Positions 5,873 to 6,232 of a DNA stretch of 6,232 nt are shown piece by piece. This stretch comes from a bacterium (GTDB lineage: Bacteria; SM23-31; JAUVVT01). The notes under the pieces were generated by a model that saw only the letters and a program-made list of their open reading frames with translations, had not been told where the DNA came from and ran no database searches. Position 1 is the first letter of the stretch; every line of letters starts with the position of its first letter. The position numbers and the translations under genes were made by a program. Location of the stretch: assembly GCA_030604505.1 (NCBI GenBank), contig JAUVVT010000125.1, positions 1-6,232 on the forward strand, given 5' to 3'.

Positions 5873-6232
5873 ATGCGACATAGAAAACATGTTAAGAAAC
5901 TGGGCAGAAACAGTAAAGCAAGAAAAGCATTATTAAAAAATCTTGCCACTTCGCTTTTTAAAGAAAAAAGAATTAAAACAACACTTGCCAAAGCAAAAGA
6001 ACTGAGACGTTTTGCAGAACCACTAATCACTTTTGCTAAAAGAGGTGATTTAAGTGCCAGAAGGCATGTAAGCAGGTTTATTACTGAGAAAGGAATTGTT
6101 AAAGAACTATTTGAAGATATAGCTCCGAAGTTTATCAAGAGAAATGGTGGATACACCAGAATAATTAAAATCGGACCAAGAAGTGGAGATGCAGCTCAAA
6201 TGGCTTTTATCGAACTTCTTGATTTTGAATCA
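5873..6232 (+). CDS. rplQ: Large-subunit ribosomal protein L17 (bL17), open at the right edge
   Basis: L17 binds 23S rRNA near the polypeptide exit tunnel of the 50S subunit. The frame from ATG 5873 runs 120 codons to the last base without a stop. Family features are MRHRKHVKKLGRNSKARKAL, LATSLFKEKRIKTTLAKAKELRRFAEPLI (residues 24-52), and the C-terminal core NGGYTRIIKIGPRSGDAAQMAFIEL, which is the usual end of the folded domain. The core is therefore nearly complete; E. coli L17 has 127 residues, and some relatives carry a variable tail that cannot be judged here. There is no strong Shine-Dalgarno site: CGGGG at 5856-5860 is twelve bases upstream, so coupling to rpoA seven bases before is likely. 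rpoA-rplQ is the standard end of the alpha operon. Confidence 0.96.
   Translation, partial: MRHRKHVKKLGRNSKARKALLKNLATSLFKEKRIKTTLAKAKELRRFAEPLITFAKRGDLSARRHVSRFITEKGIVKELFEDIAPKFIKRNGGYTRIIKIGPRSGDAAQMAFIELLDFES

Noticed and set aside
5788..6156. Antisense open frame of 122 codons opposite the end of rpoA and rplQ
   Set aside because: It lies entirely over two well-recognised genes, has no ribosome binding site that I can see and resembles no family; it is a shadow frame.

Overview
The window is a dense, single-strand stretch of bacterial translation and transcription core genes: the distal end of the spc ribosomal-protein cluster joined directly to the alpha cluster. All eleven genes are on the + strand: rplO (3' part only), secY, adk, map, infA, rpmJ, rpsM, rpsK, rpsD, rpoA and rplQ (open at the right edge). 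Antisense open frames are shadows of these genes. I see no tRNA, rRNA, mobile element, CRISPR array or foreign cargo, and no stretch over about 50 bases lies outside a gene.

Organism: the DNA is AT-rich (judged by eye, not counted) and the proteins are clearly bacterial. The N-termini of RpoA (QMPESIELDE, then QPLERGFGVTLGNALRR) and SecY (FKIPELRRRILFTL, then LQKEGEEGRKKITQYTRYG) resemble what I recall from the Chlorobi/Ignavibacteria branch of the FCB group. Strong Shine-Dalgarno sequences before several genes argue against typical Bacteroidia, where such sites are weak or absent. I would call it an Ignavibacteria-like or related FCB bacterium with moderate confidence; a tree would be needed to be sure.

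Layout: bases 1-2952 hold the end of L15, the SecY translocon channel, adenylate kinase and methionine aminopeptidase, almost without gaps (a 4-base overlap, then gaps of 1, about 6 and 10 bases). Bases 2963-3346 hold IF-1 and L36. Bases 3395-4824 hold S13, S11 and S4, and bases 4876-6232 hold RNA polymerase alpha and L17. The only gaps near 50 bases are infA-rpmJ, rpmJ-rpsM and rpsD-rpoA. None contains a convincing terminator, so one long transcript is plausible.

How the genes work together: L15, L36 and L17 build the large ribosomal subunit, and S13, S11 and S4 the small one. IF-1 starts translation, Map trims the first methionine of new chains, SecY exports membrane and secreted chains, Adk balances adenylate nucleotides, and RpoA nucleates RNA polymerase assembly. 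The most notable details are three genes (infA, rpsM, rpsK) that all start with TTG followed by GCA behind strong ribosome binding sites, an adenylate kinase with Val in place of the usual Thr after its P-loop, and three proteins that keep full zinc-binding ligand sets. I found no previously undescribed system.
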